Positions 59,531-64,000 of a stretch of DNA of 64,000 nucleotides are shown piece by piece. Below the pieces are notes generated by a model. The model was not told the DNA's origin and searched no databases. It saw only the letters and a list, made by a program, of their open reading frames with translations. The stretch's first letter is position 1, and every line of letters starts with the position of its first letter. The DNA is from Copromyces sp. CBS 386.78 (lineage: Eukaryota; Ascomycota; Sordariomycetes; Sordariales; Sordariaceae), in contig MU839239.1 in NCBI GenBank assembly GCA_030685235.1, positions 30,389 through 94,388 on the forward strand, in the 5' to 3' direction. A program made the position numbers and the translations under genes.

Positions 59531-59994
59531 GTGAGCCGACGACGTTGGATGATGAGGTGGATTTTGGGTATGCGGCGGGGCCGAGCAGGAAACTGAGGGA
59601 GTTGATGATGGCTTGGCTTGTGTCACGACGGAGTAGGTATTGTAACGAAATGTTACCGTTAACCGATTCTTTCCGGCCCCTCGCATCTTTTGTTGGAGCA
59701 GGTGCCAAGATGGCTGACTGCAGCTGGTGAGGACTGCGACTGCTGACAGTGGGTTTTACGGCAGGCACGTAGAGTTGTCATCTCGAGAAGTAGGTATATA
59801 TTGCGGCAGGAGCAAGGCACCGCCTCAGTCTGGCAAGAAGGGACAGGAAAGTGCACCAGTCTCATCTGTCTTCCTCTTGGACTGTTCACTCTTCCGCTGA
59901 ACCACCTACGTCTCACAAAACCCACCGTCTCGCGAACAACGTAGTCTTTTGCCTTGCGCTTTCTTCCAATTGTTGTTTATGATACCCGTACATC
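59531..59994. other. Spacer between tyrosinase fragment and HET pseudogene
   Basis: No gene is recognised. The open frame leaving the tyrosinase fragment ends near 59730 without a known domain. Confidence 0.45.
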
Positions 59995-60840
59995 ATGCGT
60001 CTGCTTTCCGCCCAAGACTTTCCGTCCACGACTTTCCTGAAGATTCAGTCCCAAAAAAGGTACGCCATTTTATAAGTCACCCTTCAGGAGATGCAGCAGC
60101 CGAGTGCGAGGAAATCCTCCAAACAAATCTTGCAAGAAAATCCGCAGTTGCTGCATCTACAAGACCAACAGCACAGAGCTGCAGGAAGCCATCAACTCCA
60201 TGTTCCCATGGTACCGCAGCTCGAGCGTTGCTTGTCTGATATTGACAAGTCCGACTTGGAGCTCAACGAGGAGTTGCAGAGCTACGCCACACTCATCTGC
60301 CGCTGCTTCACCCGAGGCTGGACCCTACAAGAGCTCTCGACGCCTTGCTCTTCTTGGATACCAACTGGAAACAGCCGGGCTGCCACATCTCAAAGGCTAC
60401 CGGTATCCATGTCAAGTTTCTTCACGGCATTGAGCTCAAGCTGGGGTTCTGTCGGCTACGTGGAAAGGTGCTTGATATTCGACTTTGGACATCCGCTGGC
60501 AACCAAGAAGGATGGAAGCACTTTGCGCCTAGAGCTGATGTATCCTTCCCAACCAGTTGCCATCCTTGGGACCAAAATATTCACATACGCTCCAGACACC
60601 ACCATGGCAGCTGTCGTCCTAAGCTTCGATCCATTTCCTCTGGAACCTGAAACTTCGAGACAAACAAGGCTCCTTCTAGTTGTGTCGTCCGATTTTTCTT
60701 GTCGAGTGAAAAAGCTTGAGCACGACAAGGAGGCCACCTTGCGAAATTTGATGACGGTGGCCCAGGGACCCGAACTAGCAGGTCGCAGGCTGTCGTTAAA
60801 GGGAATGAACGGTGCTAACTATCACGGTATACTGAGCTAA
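59995..60840 (+). pseudogene. Broken HET-domain (heterokaryon incompatibility) gene
   Basis: The start MRLLSAQDFPSTTFL and RYAIL are the usual HET-domain opening, followed by an in-frame stop at about 60073. The family pattern then continues in changing frames: CCIYKTNSTELQEAINSMF and PWYR in one, DIDKSDLELNEEL and FTRGWTLQEL in another, LFLDTNWKQ and ATGIHVKFLHGIEL in a third. The part between the YAIL region and the second block is shorter than in the family, so there is also a deletion. Intact HET proteins trigger cell death when unlike hyphae fuse. This copy cannot make that product. Related sequence may continue to the stop at 60840. Confidence 0.7.
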
Positions 60841-61464
60841 GCAGGGGATCAAGCGAACGGTTAAAAGACGACGAAACAAGGAAGCATGATCTCGAAAAAA
60901 GTATTGCGAAGAAAGGGTATTGTATCCCCTGCCATCAACCCAGACCAGAAAAACAAACATCCCAAGCGTGGAACAGGATGACAGAGGCGAGTGGTATTAC
61001 ATTTTCCAGCACATCTCCATCTCAAAGCTGGGATGAGGTAAACAAGAATGGCTTCATTTCCATCTCGTTCAATACCCTCTCTCGTTTGCTCCGCCTTCGC
61101 CTCTCCGTCTCTGCCTTTCCGTCTCTCCACCCCTCCATCTCTCCGCTTCTCTCACTTCTATAAAATCCCCTACAACCCAACCTCCACCTCCAACTTCTCC
61201 CAATCCTCTATCCCATCACGGGAAAAGCTCACGGGTGGCTTCATCAGCATACAAGCAACGCCACCGAATTCACAAACTACATCAATTCCGCATCCATATC
61301 AGCACCCGCATCCCTGCAAACGTCACAATCAGTATCACTTCCAGCCTTATTCCCGTCTCAAGACTCACCCCGCACACCTCGTCGAGCTCCAGCCGCTCAG
61401 TATTCACTCAACATACATCAGTGGCAAGGTCTCCCAGGTGCGTCTTTACACCGGCTGTCGCCTG
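60841..61464. other. Intergenic before the copia LTR
   Basis: GC-normal DNA with CT-rich stretches. A plus-strand frame at 61048-61467 is open but compositionally simple and runs straight into the candidate LTR. No gene is called. Confidence 0.45.
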
Positions 61465-61657
61465 TGAGGTGAGTCTGTGTTGAAGCGGAAGATATGGAGC
61501 AAGACAAAGATGGGCAGAATGCTTGATTGATTGAAGAGAGAGAGAGAGAAGGATGAAGGAGTGATCGTAAAGATTACGAGTTATATATATGCCCAAAGTG
61601 GGGAACGATCTAAATAAGATCTTAATAAAATAAAATAAAATGCGAATAGTTTTAATA
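61465..61657 (-). mobile_element. Candidate 3' LTR of the copia relic
   Basis: On the minus strand a purine tract GAGGGGGAA (61666-61658), the expected polypurine tract, is followed at 61657 by TATTAAAACTATTCGC. The start TA may be a RIP-altered TG. The segment holds a TATA-like ATATATATAACT and is less mutated than the interior. The outer end is uncertain; CCTCACA near 61465 is one possibility. Confidence 0.4.
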
Positions 61658-63440
61658 TTCCCCCTCGATCCCAACGTTAAGAATCGACTCTCTTCAAATT
61701 ACTATAGGTATTAGAATCTTATAGGCTGGTAAAACCTAGTAGGAAAAAGGTCTCTACGGCCAATACCCTACAAAAAGGACGAAAAATATAATACTTTTAA
61801 TATAAGAAAATAGAAAATAATTCGTAATTCCCCTACTTAATATCGTACGTATAAATTATTAACACCGGTAAAAAGAATTTGTTAAAACGGTTCGAAAAAC
61901 GTTAAAAAGTACGTAAAAAAGTGGTATTTAATAGAGAAAATAACGAATAAATAATAATAAATTTTTCCTATACAAATAAATTTCGCAGAATTCGAAAAGT
62001 CGCAATTTAAACCGTCGGACCGTATATAACTGAAACTAAAGGTCGGTAGGTATATAAAAAGAACCGTTTAAACGTTATAATTATAAGATTCGAATAAGTA
62101 ATTAAAAGTATTCCGGGTTTAGGCCGAAGATAAAAGTTTATTATTATAAACTTAATACGTCCTTAAATCTAATAAAGGTATTACGAAGTAAGGGTTTAGT
62201 AAGACTATTAGCGACCTATTATTCGGTAGGAATATATTAAAGGTTTACCTTACTAGAAGCCTATTTTTTCCCTATAGAAGAATTCTTAGACTTCAATATA
62301 CTTAGTTCTAGCGTAGAATTAGGGGTTTCTAGCTAACGCTAAAGCTCCCTAATTATTTCCCTAAATAATTATAGCCGTTAATAATTATTTAATATATAAT
62401 TCCTATAATAACTTCCGTAGCTAGATAATTTCTTTTGTAGCTTAGGTTTGCCTTATAAATTCTACCTCGTAAGAGGAAAGGGCTATAATTACTTACTTCT
62501 TAGAATTCCAATTAATAATACCGTTATTAATATTAAATATATACTTTAAAGTAAATTTACATTTTTAAGTATTTTGCACCTAATTAACGTTAGTAAAATT
62601 TATTAAGTCTTTTATTATATTTAAATAAGTAAGGCGAAGATTAATAGTACCTTTAAAATACCGAAAAATACGTTTAATAGCAGTAATATAAGCCTTAATA
62701 AGCTTTACTATATAGCGGCTATAATAAAAGATTAGAAAGGCGATATTTAGCCTTATACTTAATATTATATATATTAACGAGCCGATAGCGTTTGCGTACT
62801 ATAATTTAATTTTTAGGTCGGGTTTAAAATCTTTTAAAGGTTCCGGAATTTTATTTATCTCTATTAGGGTAGTTTTTAATTTAACGTCCTAATATTTAAA
62901 AGCGTAAATAATTTTCTTAAAGTAGGCCCGTTAGTAAAGAAAGATAGTACGGTACCTACAATCCTTAATAATAATTTCATTAAAATTGAAAGAATATAAA
63001 TTAAGGTCAGATATTTTAAAATATTTATTAAATACGATTTTTAATTTACAGATTTCTTTTCGGGAGGGTCTAACAATAAATAAGTTATTTATATATATAA
63101 CTATATAAAAATACCCTTTTATAAAGATTCTATTATTTATAATTAATAATATAAAGCCTTAATTATATAAAAATAAGGAAAGTATTTAATATTAAATCTG
63201 GGAGGATTATTTTAGGCCGTATAGGGCCTTATTTAACCAATAAATTTTATTTGGGTCTTTAATAAAATTTAGGGGTTATTTAACGTAGATTTCTTTAGTG
63301 ACGGTACTATATAAAAAGGCGGTATATATATTTATTTATTCGAATTTTAAGTTTTAAGTAGTAGTAATAGCAAAGATAGCTTTATAACTTATTAGTTTAA
63401 TTACAGCCGCAAAGGTTTCGTTATAATTAATTGAAACACC
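61658..63440 (-). mobile_element. RIP-mutated Ty1/copia relic, reverse transcriptase to RNase H
   Basis: The minus strand, stops ignored, gives NYNETFAAVIK, WLNKALYGLK, GYFYIVIYINNLFIV (the YVDDL box, with D to N changes expected from RIP), YANAIGSLIYI, YITAIKRIFRYFKGTINLR and the RNase H part ending with EVQEFFYREK. Stops fall mostly at expected Gln codons. The coding order RT then RNase H at the 3' end is that of copia. At about 63440 the match stops abruptly at GC-normal DNA, so the 5' half is missing here. Dead element. Confidence 0.85.
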
Positions 63441-63830
63441 ATGCCCAAGCAAGGAGATGGCGCCCACGGCACCAAAGGTGTCACGGAAAACCCACACCAA
63501 AGGTCGTAGTCCGTGAGCCCATCGACGCAACGCGGCGTGGTGTTTCTGTTTAGACGCTGCGAATGCGTAAACACGGACCACATGTTGATCCGGGATAGTG
63601 GAGAGGCGAGATACTGTGCGAATAGTAAAGAAAAATGATTGGTTGAAATATAAAAAGGTGAAAAAAAGCCACTTTTAGGAGGTGCATCAAAATGAAAAGA
63701 CTACCAAAATGATCGGCTCGATTAGGCGGTCATTTTGATACCAGTTATTCTTTTTTCCGATGTTTGGTTGTTGAGAAAAATTGAAAAGAAACGTTTTTCT
63801 TAGATTTTGATTGAAAATGACTAAGTTTTT
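63441..63830. other. GC-normal patch then AT-rich spacer
   Basis: The minus-strand frame 63354-63581 joins unrelated sequence to the copia relic and is not a gene. CAAAATGATCGGC and GGCGGTCATTTTG (63705-63736) form an imperfect inverted repeat. Otherwise nothing is recognised. Confidence 0.4.
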
Positions 63831-63903
63831 TTGCCGGCTGGTAAAAAATTGCCGGCCGGTAAGGAATTACTGGCCCGGCCGGCAACTCCCTACCGGCCGG
63901 CAA
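63831..63903. repeat. GC-rich palindrome cluster (TTGCCGGCCGGTAA units)
   Basis: Two direct units (TTGCCGGCTGGTAA at 63831, TTGCCGGCCGGTAA at 63849) are followed by two inverted ones (ending GGCCGGCAA at 63885 and TACCGGCCGGCAA at 63891-63903). This can fold into strong hairpins. It stands out in AT-rich DNA and could be nested ends of a small inverted-repeat transposon. Confidence 0.85.
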
Positions 63904-64000
63904 ATATAAAAATAAAAATAAAAATAAAAATAAAAATAAAAATAAAAATAAAAATAAAAATAAAAATAAAAATAAAAATAAAAATAAAAATAAAAATAAA
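63904..64000. repeat. TAAAAA hexanucleotide array reaching the window end
   Basis: About sixteen tandem TAAAAA units continue past the right edge. It is not a TTAGGG telomere repeat. Confidence 0.9.

Noticed and set aside
63354..63581. 75-residue frame joining GC-normal DNA to the copia relic
   Set aside because: It straddles an evident junction at 63440, so it is a chimera.
63904..64000. Possible telomere at the right edge
   Set aside because: The repeat is TAAAAA, not TTAGGG, and no subtelomeric helicase is seen.

Overview
The window is nuclear DNA of a filamentous ascomycete, most likely a Sordariales fungus close to Neurospora. The evidence is: short spliceosomal introns (about 50-110 bp) with GTRNGY donors and CTAAC-like branch sites; GC-rich coding DNA; an alpha-factor receptor of the PRE-2/Ste2 class; and two AT-saturated, stop-riddled retrotransposon relics at the window ends that look like products of repeat-induced point mutation (RIP). 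No tool was run. Exon limits and family calls are by eye.

Layout. 1-3600 is a RIP-degraded Ty1/copia relic (minus strand, gag to integrase). It abuts the 5' exon of a phosphosulfolactate synthase-like gene that has no visible remainder. 5541-7515 is a decayed MFS (DHA2/VBA-type) transporter with about four frameshifts. 9423-14469 encodes a ZNFX1/Hrr1-type SF1 helicase with NF-X1 zinc fingers, a family tied to small-RNA silencing. Next come an Hce2/Ecp2-like secreted protein, a SAM methyltransferase and a bHLH factor.

18747-26844 is the most unusual block. It contains three members of one unrecognised family (called A here, all minus strand) and two members of a membrane-anchored DUF6594-like family (called B, plus strand). 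Two divergent A-B pairs lie side by side, as if a two-gene module had been duplicated.

27814-48743 holds conserved genes: tRNA-Glu, a mitochondrial-type membrane protein, RNase H1 with a possible alternative mitochondrial start, indoleamine 2,3-dioxygenase, the ESCRT-I subunit VPS23/TSG101, a large disordered protein, tRNA-Arg, a Nit-type carbon-nitrogen hydrolase and the pheromone receptor pre-2.

50685-64000 becomes accessory again: two small cysteine-rich secreted proteins, a hexose-type transporter, a tyrosinase gene fragment, a broken HET-domain gene, a second RIP-mutated copia relic with a candidate LTR, a GC-rich palindrome cluster and a TAAAAA repeat that runs off the window.

Apart from the A-B pairs no operon-like or biosynthetic cluster is evident. 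The conserved genes serve unrelated tasks: RNA/DNA hybrid removal, tryptophan catabolism, endosomal sorting, mating and metabolite repair. The two ends carry most of the decay and transposon insertion.
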